Assembly (NCBI GenBank): GCA_000320605.2
Contig: KB445798.1
Location: forward strand, 769,037-833,036
Length of the DNA: 64,000 nucleotides
Direction: 5' to 3'
From: Gelatoporia subvermispora B
Taxonomy: Eukaryota > Basidiomycota > Agaricomycetes > Polyporales > Gelatoporiaceae
Of this stretch, positions 23,371-33,398 are shown piece by piece; within the stretch, counting starts at the first letter, position 1, and each line of letters begins with the position of its first letter. The notes under the pieces were generated by a model, which was not told where the DNA came from, ran no database searches, and saw only the letters and a list, made by a program, of their open reading frames with translations. Position numbers and translations under genes: made by a program.

Positions 23371-24817
23371 TCAAGTTTCCGCCTCGCCGCACGCTCGACC
23401 TGATGGGCGCAAGAGCCGGGCGCGGCGCCGCCTCAGCAATGTGTGCAAGGCTCTCGTCTACCCTTTATGCATCCGCCAGGGACTCGCTCATGTTGTGTGA
23501 CTCCGTGCTGATGTACACGCAGTGGCCCCGTCGTTCTCGGTGCACGACATATCGCACCTGAAGGGCACGTGGGACAGCTCTTGACGTGCTCGTCGCCGAC
23601 TCGCCCCACTTGAGGTCGCGCTATCATAACAAGTCCATCTCGGAGAGGGACTTCGTCAACGCGTACGGCGAGGACGAGTACACGCGGCGCGGCGCGGCGG
23701 CATGCTCCGCGCGGGCGGGGTCGAGGGGGAAGCTCCATTGGGTGTCAGACGGGATGGACATGAACAAACCTGGTTCAGAGCTAGACGTCGTTGTTGTGGA
23801 GATTTGCATCCCATCTCTACATGCCTGCGCTTGTGGAGATTCGATTGATCCCAGGCCGGCACTCTAGAGCATGCTCAATCAGGCTTCGTATTCTTATTTC
23901 CAGCGTACTGAACGCAATGGCTCGCAACATATTGCTCTCATGACAGGTCAACATGTGGGTCTTGAGGTCATTCGTAGCAATCATGCGTCGCGCGAAGGAG
24001 GTGATTGCCAAAAGAGGACGAAAGAGGAAGCCACCGGAACCGAGCATCAGTAGTTCTTGCACATCAGGAAAATGTTGTGTTGGGGCCCTGAAGCTTGAAG
24101 GCGTCTTGCCGACTCGCTAGCGCACGTCAAGTACCTCGAAAGGCATGCAAGATGCTGCAAGGCGCTCTAAGTCAAGTTGTTATTTTCCTGATGCAAGCAG
24201 GCTTTTTCACATCGTGTTCACTGATCCCTACGGGAGTTGCTGCTTATCCTAATCCCGGTGGCCTTATTCTCGGTTCTTGCATGTACTGGCGCATGGTCTG
24301 CCTCACCTTTTTAGGTTACCTGCCTCGTTCAGGCCTTCGATAATGAACCGGTAGTCTGCTTACCGCGGAACGAATCTATTTTCACAACGATTTACAAGTG
24401 CCGCACGGGACAAGCGGGAAAGGTGGGCATTGATCGATGTCGCCGGCGACGTATGGCGTCGGATCAATACCACTGGCAGAACTTGGCGTCGGGATGTACA
24501 ATCCCATCTAACTGATGAACCAGGTATGGCAACCGAAGGCGTTGTAGGTCCTCTCGCGCGCGGATCCACCTTCTCTATGCTTCTTACACATAGATCTGGG
24601 CCGCTTGGTGGTCGTTGCTACACGTTCGGCCTATCGGCCTATTTTCTGCCACCCTCTACTGGCCTGCTTGTCGTCGAAGAGCATGCATCTGTTAAGCATA
24701 ACCTCGTCTTGGGCGATTCCGATTTCCGAGGTCGCATTTCTGGTATTCACGAAGGAGTGCTTATCGTAACCTCATGTCCCATATTGTCGCTGCGCAACAA
24801 GCTTTCTAGCGCTCTCC
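23371..24817. other. No firmly recognisable gene
   Basis: About 23375-23870 is GC-rich with broken frames. At 24095-24343 a hydrophobic plus-strand frame (QAGFFTSCSLIPTGVAAYPN) faintly resembles the late transmembrane part of DUF6534 proteins, too weakly to call. A 130-codon frame at 24430-24822 has no known domain and ends just before the peptidase promoter. Confidence 0.4.
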
Positions 24818-24824
24818 TATAAAA
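24818..24824 (+). promoter_or_regulatory. TATA box of the sedolisin gene
   Basis: TATAAAA lies 65 bases before the ATG at 24883, followed by a pyrimidine-rich stretch (CCTCTCTACCTACC) typical of fungal core promoters. Confidence 0.6.
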
Positions 24825-24882
24825 CCTCTCTACCTACCGACGTTTCCTCCAGTGTCTTCCTAGGCTCTTCCTCAGGTGCAAG

Positions 24883-26957
24883 ATGGTCTCTGTGAAGCTC
24901 GTCCTTGCTTGCTTGTTCTCGCTCACTTTGAGCAAGCCCGCTGCTCGCAACTTGCTCCTTCACGAATCTCTGGAAGGCGTCCCTGCTGGTTTCCAGCTCG
25001 TGGGCCCGGCGTCGCCTGATACTACCCTGAAGATGCGCATCGCGCTCGTACAGAGCGACCCTGCCGGTCTTGAAGCTGCACTCTATGATGTCAGCACACC
25101 GTCAAGTGCCAACTACGGCCAGCACCTGAGCAAGTCGGAGGTACGTGCGCACCCCTTCAGCGCCGTTTAGAGCCTAACCATTTCACTTTCAGATCGAGAA
25201 GTTCGTTGCACCGACCGCCGAAAGCGTACAAGCCGTCAACTCTTGGCTGGCGGAGAATGACATCACAGCCACGCAGTTGTCTCCTGCTGGCGACTGGCTC
25301 GGCTTCGAGATCCCCGTGAGCCAGGCAGAGGACATCTTTGGGACCCAATTCTCGGTCTTTGCGTACCAAGCAACCGGGATGGAGACTGTTCGGACGCTCT
25401 CATACTCCATACCCGCGGAGCTGCAAGGTCACCTGGACCTTGTGTTCCCGACCATCAAGTAAGCTCGTGCCCCACATCATTCTGGCCCTTGCTCATCGGT
25501 TTCTGGCTGTCAGCTTCCCCGATCCAAACGCCAACTTGCCTGTCTTCCGCCATGCGGTGTCGAAGCGCGATGCGACCCCGGAAGCAAACTTGACCTCAGA
25601 CGTGGTCCCTTCGTCGTGTGCGGACTTCATCACTCCCGCCTGCCTGCAGGCGCTCTACGGCATCCCGACCACCCCTGCGACACAGTCGAGCAACCAACTC
25701 GGTGTCAGCGGCTTCATCGAACAGTTTGCCAACCAGGCCGATCTGCAGGTCATTCACTAACATTGTTAGGATCTAAGACGTGAGCTGATATATCGCTCAG
25801 ACCTTCCTTTCAGATTTTCGCACAGACATTTCTTCCTCCACTACGTTCTCTCTGGAGACCCTCGATGATGGCTCGAATCCGCAGAGTGGTAGTGATGCAG
25901 GTGTTGAGGCTGTACGTTTATTGCTCTGTCTGCATACCGCCCTTGTAACACCTCTTTAGAACCTGGATGTCCAGTACACTATCGGACTTGCTACTGATGT
26001 GCCGACGACATTCATTTCCGTTGGAGAGGATACACAGGACGGCAGCCTTGGCGGGTTCTTGGACATCATCAACTTCCTCCTCGAGCAGGACAGCCCGCCT
26101 CAGGTCCTGACGACCAGCTACGGCCAGAACGAGAACACCGTGTCCCGCTCTGTCGCTAAGTGAGTGCCAACATCAATCGCGGGTCACGTGCACCATCACT
26201 AACGGACATGTGCAGTAACTTGTGCAATGCCTACGCCCAGCTCGGTGCTCGCGGAACTTCTATTCTCTTTGCTTCTGGAGATGGTGGTGTCTCGGGGTCC
26301 CAGAGCGCTAGCTGCCAGACATTCGTCCCCACCTTCCCCTCGGGTTGCCCCTTGTGAGTGAACCTCTCGTCGCAGTTATCGTCCGATCTGACGGATCCCG
26401 CAGCATGACCTCCGTTGGTGCGACGACGGGCATCAACCCGGAGACCGCTGCAACCTTATCTTCTGGCGGGTTCTCGAACTACTTCGGCACACCCCCTTAC
26501 CAGGCGTCCGCGGTTGCTTCCTACTTGCAGGCGCTCGGCAGCACGAACTCGGGCGAGTTCAACACGTCCGGCCGCGGGTACCCAGATGTGTCGACCCAGG
26601 GCGAGAACTTCATAATCGTCGTCGATGGAGAGGTTGAAGGCGTTGACGGCACGAGCTGCGCAAGTCCGACGTTCGCCAGCGTCGTGGCGCTCCTCAACGA
26701 TAGGCTCATTGCTGCGGACCGGTCGCCCCTCGGCTTCTTGAATCCCTTCCTGTACTCCACCGGTGCATCTGCGTTCACCGACATCACTTCGGGCGATAAC
26801 CCGGGTTGCAACACTAACGGCTTCCCGGCTGAGGCGGGATGGGACCCTGTATGTCTTTCTCATTGATTCCTCTGGCGATTGCACTGACACATTGACTCAG
26901 GTCACTGGCCTCGGCACGCCCAACTTTGCTAAGCTCCTCACAGCAGTAGGCCTGTAG
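24883..26957 (+). CDS. Sedolisin / tripeptidyl-peptidase (peptidase family S53), secreted
   Basis: Eight exons: 24883-25140, 25193-25458, 25514-25748, 25801-25911, 25960-26159, 26216-26353, 26404-26848 and 26901-26957. They give 569 residues, the usual size for fungal TPP-type sedolisins. A hydrophobic signal peptide (about residues 1-17) precedes an S53 pro-domain (about 20-190). The catalytic set is complete: Glu289 and Asp293 in GVEANLDVQY, oxyanion Asp379 in FASGDGG and nucleophile Ser487 in GTSCASP. The C-terminal Ca2+ site region ([10 protein letters not shown]...GWDPVTGLG) is present. Such enzymes remove tripeptides from protein N-termini at acid pH outside the cell. The one oddity is DGTSCASP where family members usually read SGTSASTP. 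The gene appears functional. Confidence 0.95.
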
Positions 26958-27127
26958 AGTAAAGATACATTCATTACTTTGTGGTTCTTGGGTCGTTGCA
27001 ATGTATTGTAGAGGGTCTCATGGGATGTACAGTATGCTTACAGAGCACTCGTGTCGTACACGCTGAATAGGATTGCATTGTGGTATGACGATCAGACAGC
27101 CAAAACTCATATACAACGATGGTTTTC
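26958..27127. other. Short 3' flank of the sedolisin gene
   Basis: Contains nothing recognisable before the WD40 remnant. Confidence 0.4.
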
Positions 27128-27212
27128 ACCGAAGCTACTGTTACTCGAATTGCTTCGGGCTCGTCTGACAGAACAATCTGTATTTGGGATGCCAGGACGG
27201 GTCAGTGGTGAG
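27128..27212 (+). pseudogene. Remnant of one WD40 blade
   Basis: After a TTTTCACC word (FSP) and a frame change, the text reads TRIASGSSDRTICIWDARTG. It is very close at base level to the tenth WD40 unit of the NACHT gene: GGGCTCGTCTGACNGNACAATC, then ATTTGGGAT.CCAGGAC. It covers less than one repeat and nothing around it continues the array. It looks like a scrap of a lost NACHT-WD40 gene. Confidence 0.7.
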
Positions 27213-28339
27213 TATTGCAGTCAGTTCTGCGCCTGTCGACTACAAGTATACAACTGTACCAACGTAGTCCCGCAATGGGTTCCCTTCGGTCTTGCCAGGA
27301 CCGCTTGACACATTATCGGAAGCATGGCGCTTCAATGCGGCGCGAACTCAAGTCCACCGCATCTGTTCTCTCTACACAGGGATCGGCTTACATGCACGGG
27401 CTAGGGCAAATGACATCCTTCGAAGAGTCTGGGCGTCTGATCTCTGCGCCTGCTCGCAGCAATGGAAGCACCTCTCCTCTTGTGTCGTGGCTGTTTTATA
27501 TCCGAGATCACCGCCCGATGTAATCAGTCGTCCCGTATTGTTGCCAAGTCCAAATCAGTGCCATACTGCGGATATCGTGGTCATTTGTACCTTTTCTCCC
27601 AGGCCAACTGCTTCCGACAGCGGTATGGGCCTTACGCTGCTACGCATTGAAGCAGATTCATTCTGAGACCGCGTACAACTACAACTACGTCGACGACTAA
27701 AATAGGTCCGGCTCTGGCATTAACGTACGAGATGGCTTGTGTGAGACACTGGTAAAGTGAACCATTTGGAAAGTATCGGCATCGTGAGCCCTGGATCCGG
27801 ATGTAAAGTATTCGGCACTCACGATGGAGGTCTTCTGGGCCAAGAGCATACGCAGTTACGCAGCGACTCGGAAAGATGTAGGCTCTAAGCGGTGTTCTGC
27901 GCATACCCTGTACGTTCTCCCCTAATAGATAGGCACAACGTCAGGCAAAAACCCGTTTAGTTTATCTTCTGAACAAAGAGGTCTGAAAATGGGGTCTGTA
28001 GAATCGTATATCAGAGGGTGCACGTCACGATGCCGGTCTCGAGGACCACGTATGTCTCTTACCGAGCATGTGTTGCGTGTGTTCATTCCCTTCGTTTTCA
28101 CAGGTGTTGCCATGGCTTTGCACAGACATTGGAACACTGCGAGCGAAGGGTTTGCCCTCATAACCGAGCACAACGGGTCGTGAGGTCCAATGCGTTAGAC
28201 GACGCGTCGAGTTTGTTGACGTATTCAGATTGAAGCCGGAGCATATCGGACGCGAGAGGACGCTCAAGAAGGGGCGGGAAATCCGACATCACGATTTCTG
28301 AGGTTGTGGAGAGAGTTTGTAGACAGACGGACAGATGAA
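27213..28339. other. No gene; possible dispersed-repeat fragment at 27440-27540
   Basis: Around 27440-27540 the words GTTTTATATCCGAGATCACC and GCCCGATGTAATCAGTC resemble the TATATC...ATGACATCA end of the repeat at 28340-28670. The rest holds short frames only. Confidence 0.4.
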
Positions 28340-28670
28340 GATCGTAGCATTGGAGAGCAGTAGCATGTTAGCAGGCGCTGACCATGAGAGCGCTCGGATA
28401 ACGCGATTAGCAGAGAAGCTCGCGAACGATCTCTCCCGAGCTCTCCATGTCCGCCTCTGCATGCACGACCGACGCAGGTTTTATATCAACCACGACCTCT
28501 CTGCCCCTATGACATCATAATCTGGCTTTCTTTCCCTTCGACATCAGACACTCCCTGTTACCAAGCATTGCCTGCTCCTGATCCTGACGGAAGCAAACTC
28601 TAGGCACAGAGGCACGGTGAAGTCGCCAGCACGTCGTCAGGCCTGCGACGACGGGCAGGGATGAATATGA
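28340..28670 (+). repeat. Member of the TATGACATCA dispersed repeat family
   Basis: Best-preserved copy to the eye. It contains GAGAGCGCTCGG, GCGAACGATCTCTCCCGAGC, GGTTTTATATCAACCACGAC, CCCTATGACATCATAATC and, after a gap, GAAGTCGCCAGCACGTCGTC. It parallels 17840-18190 over its full length. The TATATC box 30 bases before the core is shared with a weak match at 10340-10370. Confidence 0.6.
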
Positions 28671-29273
28671 TCAAGGTAACTTGGTATGGAGGCGCAACAT
28701 CCTACTCTCTAAACATATCCCTATGGTACGAAAAGGATTCCGAAGGTGCCCACGAGCACCATGATCTGCCTGCAGACGTGTCGAAGCATAGGCTCCATAG
28801 GCTCATCCATGGATAAGCCTGCCAATAACCTGTCAGGCATAGGTATGATCCTTGGGGAGGATACTCTTCACCACGCTCACACTGCAATCATTTTTCAACC
28901 CTGCCCCCAGAACTGCTTGGTCACGACATCATACACTCGGCGTTCGGATTCGATTGGGACTCATATTCGACAACAGCTTGGTCTCGTACACCTTTTTGAA
29001 GTCTGTTAGGCCGATCTAGGGTTAAGGCCTGGGGAGATGGGGGAGGTGGTCAAGGCTGTGGCTGGCTCAAATGGTGAGCACGTTTATATCCATGTAATGA
29101 TACGTTCAAGACTCACAGTTACCTAGTACCCCCCGACGTTTCGTTTGCCATGAGTTGTAGTCCTCTTCACTGTGACTGTAGATGTATGTTTGCCACATTT
29201 TACTTGCATACAGTGAGCGGTCTTAAGGACCGCGCGAGTTGTAAAGTCTCTGAACCAGTTCCCTATAACGCAG
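28671..29273. other. No recognisable gene
   Basis: Short frames only. I see no motif. Confidence 0.45.
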
Positions 29274-29843
29274 CTATGAATAAACCATCAAATCGATGCT
29301 TGGGCTGGCGCGAATAGATTCGCTGGTACGCAGGTAACTATCACGTGAATCATTCACCTCATCACCAACAGTATATTCCGACGGCAATCGACTACCACGT
29401 TGTTCGGCTATGTGCAGCACTGCGCTCATCAATTTCCTCCTATGCCTGGCCAGCTGACTCCATGACGCACGTAGCATCCTCAATTTCCTGAACGAAGTTG
29501 TCCTGAGACAGAGGTTCGCGGCCCTTGAGCTTATGATAGGGCGGCACGACGGGGGCCAAAGCATAGCAGACGTGAGTAGATACTCATATCGCAAGACTGC
29601 ACGGTAGACCAATATGCTGCATTGATGACACGCAAAAATGCATGTTATAGCGTGCAATATTGGCGTCTTTGGTAAGAAACGATTATTGGGCAACGAGCGC
29701 TGGAAGCATTCCATGACACTATCAATCAGAGTGTCGATGGACCTTGGTAGGGCGCTCCAGTATCGCTCAGTGAAACTGTAGGCCCATTGTTGTGGACGGC
29801 AGAGCTGCAGTGAGCCACGAAGCTGTACGCAGGTGCATCGCAC
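29274..29843 (-). CDS. Hypothetical protein, 189 residues
   Basis: An uninterrupted minus-strand frame starts at the ATG whose first base is 29843. It is supported mainly by a TATA box 44 bases upstream on the same strand, a spacing like that of the P450 and sedolisin genes here. The translation has an Arg/Ser-rich polar tail (SYLRTSESIRASPSID) and no signal peptide or domain I know. Cryptic introns (a CAG acceptor near 29617) could change the model. It may also be chance. Confidence 0.25.
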   Translation of the reverse strand: MRCTCVQLRGSLQLCRPQQWAYSFTERYWSALPRSIDTLIDSVMECFQRSLPNNRFLPKTPILHAITCIFACHQCSILVYRAVLRYEYLLTSAMLWPPSCRPIISSRAANLCLRTTSFRKLRMLRASWSQLARHRRKLMSAVLHIAEQRGSRLPSEYTVGDEVNDSRDSYLRTSESIRASPSIDLMVYS

Positions 29844-29886
29844 TGCAGAGCACGGTCAGTAATGTCTTGGCATAAGAGCCACTGCG

Positions 29887-29894
29887 TATTTATA
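29887..29894 (-). promoter_or_regulatory. TATA-like box upstream of 29274-29843
   Basis: The minus strand reads TATAAATA inside GGCGTATAAATACGC. Position relative to the downstream ATG fits a core promoter. Confidence 0.3.
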
Positions 29895-30430
29895 CGCCAT
29901 GCTTGGCGGTGCACTTGAATAGCTCTGTGAATGTCCGAAGAGGCGGGGCTATAACAGGTGGATGTGAGAGGACAAGATAGCGGACTCAGGTAGTATCCGA
30001 TCAGGTCCACCAGTGCCAATATGTCATGTCTGACTCGGGCTCACTGGAAATATGGCGGTGGAGATTCCCATGACCATGTGAATGCAACTTAATGCACTGG
30101 AAATTTGCAATTGTCATTGATGTGGTTTTCGAGCTACATATACCAGAAACATGATCGGCCGCAATGAATACGTCCCTAGACCGCAAGTGACACAAGATTT
30201 ATTAATAACAGGGCAAGGCACGGCAGTTCATGCTGGGGGAGACAGAGAATGCGACAAGAAGGATGCCGTTCGTTTCCAGTATCATTGATCCGATGAGCAT
30301 TTGAAACTCGGAGAACCGCATTTCTGGCAGCTGGGCGGGTGTCGTGTCTCATAAAAGCCGATGCCTCAACGGGGACTGACCGCCCACTGACTCAGGTTGT
30401 AGGTTCAACTTTGGACGCTTAACAGTAAGG
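29895..30430. other. No recognisable gene
   Basis: Short frames only, between the minus-strand hypothetical ORF and the first DUF6534 gene. Confidence 0.4.
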
Positions 30431-32482
30431 ATGGCATCTCTCATAGATCCCAAATCGACCTATGGCGCTTATATGTTGGGTGAGACTCTTCTGATATCTT
30501 GAAAAGGGTGAATAGATACACGCTGAGCAGGCTCTTGACGGTTATAGGTGTCATAATATCTGCAAGGTGCTTTTTTTTAAAACCTCTGCAGGCTCTACAA
30601 CAGCTTCGAACTTGTCACAGTCTATACGGAATTACCGTCGTTCAGACATACGGGTACTACAGACAAAGTACCAGAGATGCAATGTACATGAAAATACTCG
30701 TACGTTGCGTCGTTTCGCGTTCAAATTGTATGTTGATGTCCGGTGCAGATATTCATGTTGTGGTAATTATCCCTATGCTATCAGTCTTCACTGCAATGGT
30801 AAACTGTGTGCGTAGGATACTCAATACCCTTCACGAAGTGCTACTCATCGAGACCATCTACGACTACCTGATCGGCGATTACGGAAATCCACTGGCAATT
30901 ACCCACATTACAGGGTGCGCACAACTTCAAAGGTTCTCAATGTACGAATTAACAAGTCACTGCTCTTATAGATCGTATTGGGTTAATCATGCATCTTGAG
31001 ACTTCATCCATTGCAATACTGATCCGCACGTGTTAGGCCGCATTATCTATGTCGGTCTGTGTCTGTTAATTGAAGGCCAATTTCTTCCTCGTAATAACAT
31101 TACGTCGATCATCCTTAAGGCCATCATCGAATTCGTAGTGAAAGGGTAAGGCGCAACCCTACCACAAGATAGCGCTGACACTTGTGCAGGCTCTTTTGTC
31201 TAAGGCTATTCAAATGTGCGTGGTCCGATAATTCATCACCAATGGAGGCGCTCGTAGTAACGAGCAGCATCCTATACAAGTGGGAAAGAACTGGCGTTTG
31301 GTCGCACTCATCGTACGTGGTCCCATCTGGTACGTAGATGTGCCGTTTTGTTCACGAAGTTCCAAAGGCTTTTTTGGCCCTCTCTCGATTGGGTGAGCTG
31401 GTTGTAATGGATTCGCTGCCCATCTCGGTTTACTCATGTAACTGTTGATAGCTGGAGTTGTTGGTATGTTTATGTCTTACCGCTCCCACTCCAAGCCAAC
31501 CCTCTAACTTCCGTGTCGTCTCCTAGCACTCATTGTGATTGAGTGAGATAGGTCTGTGACTTAAAAGTTGAATTGACACTGAGATGACATCCAACCAGAG
31601 GGACACAACCTAGCTACGCTACGGGTACAATATTGGACGTACGTATCTGCTTTGGGCGTCCAGTACTGGGATCCGGTGAGCTCATGTCTGTTCCAACAGG
31701 ATATCTTTTATTGGACTGTGGCTGTCGGAGTTGCGGGAGATATCCTGCTGGCAACTGCTCAAGCCATGATCCTCTGGAAATGGCAAACCGGATTCAAGAG
31801 GTGCTAGCGTTGCAAGTATCACGATTACGTGCTGACAGTTATCTCTTTCTCAGAACAAACAGCGTCCTCTGGACGCTGATGATCTATACGATCAACACTT
31901 GTGCACTGACAAGGTAATCCAATGCACATATATACTTACGACGTGGTTCTAATTGTCATGATACAGCATTGTAGATATTGCAGAACTCATCGTTGTTAGT
32001 CGCTGGCTGAAACAGTGGTGTTGAGCCTCACCGAATCATTTAGTTCGCATTGTTTCGCAACACCGAGAGCCTCATTTATGTGGCGGTCTATCACCAACTT
32101 CCAGGCAGTAAGTAGGTGTTGACTTGCGAATCCCTTTGTTAATTGCATTTTCTCTCCGCAGTGTATATCAACGCCCTGCTAGCAACATTGAACGCAAGAG
32201 AAGAATTGCGTGAACTTGTGTACGGAGCGCGTGAGCACATGTCACCCAACCCGTCGGAGTTGCCCCATCTTCAGGACACCGAGGCGTACACTGCAGTGCA
32301 GGATGCCAACGATGTGAGCGTGCCCCAATATATGTACCCTTTGGTGACGCTAACCTCTATTACTCTCTTAGGGCGTCATTCAAATAACGATCGATGGGTC
32401 TGCAGTCCATTCAACCTTCTCTACTAATGGCAGCACTGTGTTGCCTTTAAACGAGAAGCAAGTTGTGCGCCACTGTCTCTAG
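30431..32482 (+). CDS. DUF6534-type multi-pass membrane protein, paralogue 1
   Basis: This many-exon gene is recognised from family signatures in order. The start exon reads MASLIDPKSTYGAYMLG, then SLYGITVVQTYGYYRQS after an acceptor near 30630. Next comes ILNTLHEVLLIETIYDYLIG with YGNPLAIT (about 30820-30910), then DIFYWTVAVGVAGDILLATA (about 31700-31760). TNSVLWTLMIYTINTCALT (about 31855-31915) and VYINALLATLNAREELRE (about 32160-32215) follow. A last intron (32312-32371) leads to an exon ending at TAG 32480-32482. DUF6534 proteins are seven-helix membrane proteins common in mushrooms, of unknown role. The middle (30980-31640) could not be spliced cleanly and may hide decay. The closest relative is the gene at 44603-46633. 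Confidence 0.7.
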
Positions 32483-33398
32483 AAAACTCGCTCAAATTTT
32501 GATTCGAGCATGTTGATACCTCCTTTGTTGTAGCAGGGGGCCTGAGATCAAGCACACGTGTATGAGAATGCAGGTGTCATGCTCGCACCATTGGCTCTGA
32601 TTAACGCGCGGCTGATCATCGTATAACTCTAAATTTCCCCCTTGAACAATTTGATATGAATACTTGAGTAATGACGAAACTTAATCTAGAGCAGTAGATT
32701 CTGTGGAATGGCGCTGACCTTCGGTACGGCAGAGACACCGACACGCTGACCTCGCTGTCCATGAGTATACTGGTGCGTTTCTGAAGCTCAAGGGAGTCTG
32801 TCAAGGATCCCGAGTCCCCGGCTAGGTTCTGAGGTCAACACCTGCATGGTAGTTGGGTGGAGTAAGAAAGCCATTACGAAACAGTCTAGCTCTGCGCAGG
32901 CTATATTACATCGGCTCAATTCTCTCCAGAACACCCTTACATCATGGGGATCATCTCCTCAAATCTCGTATGATTAGCTCTTGGATACGAGTAGTAATCT
33001 CACAGGATCATGCATCTTAAATTTGGTAATGTAGGCCTACGTACACCCGTGAGGGCAGGGAATCGGACAAGTGGCGCGCCTGAGCGCCGTCTCGACCAAG
33101 TAGGGCTCCACGCTAGAAAAAAAGAAAGACAATACAGCACATCCCTAAATAGTCACCTCAGATACGGCGACGTCGTCGCAGTAAGTAGGAGATCACCTTT
33201 ACAACAGCAGCAGCGGTCACGTGCGTCTCTGCACGCCGCGCGGATGTACCAAAACAAGCAATCAGCGTCTAACGAGGAGGACGCGCGCCTCGTTGCGCAA
33301 GGCCACCTGCTCGTCGCAGCCAACGACGACGACGACCCCCTCATTTCCCCGCCTCATGTCATCCTCGCACCCACACTAGCTTACACTCGTCCGCCCAT
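32483..33398. other. No recognisable gene; ATG13 upstream region
   Basis: A 135-codon plus frame (33010-33417) overlaps the ATG13 start in another frame and looks incidental. No TATA box is evident. Confidence 0.4.

Noticed and set aside
30400..30420. GGTTCAACTTTGG box-B-like word
   Set aside because: No stem can be formed around it and no cloverleaf partner sequence is present.
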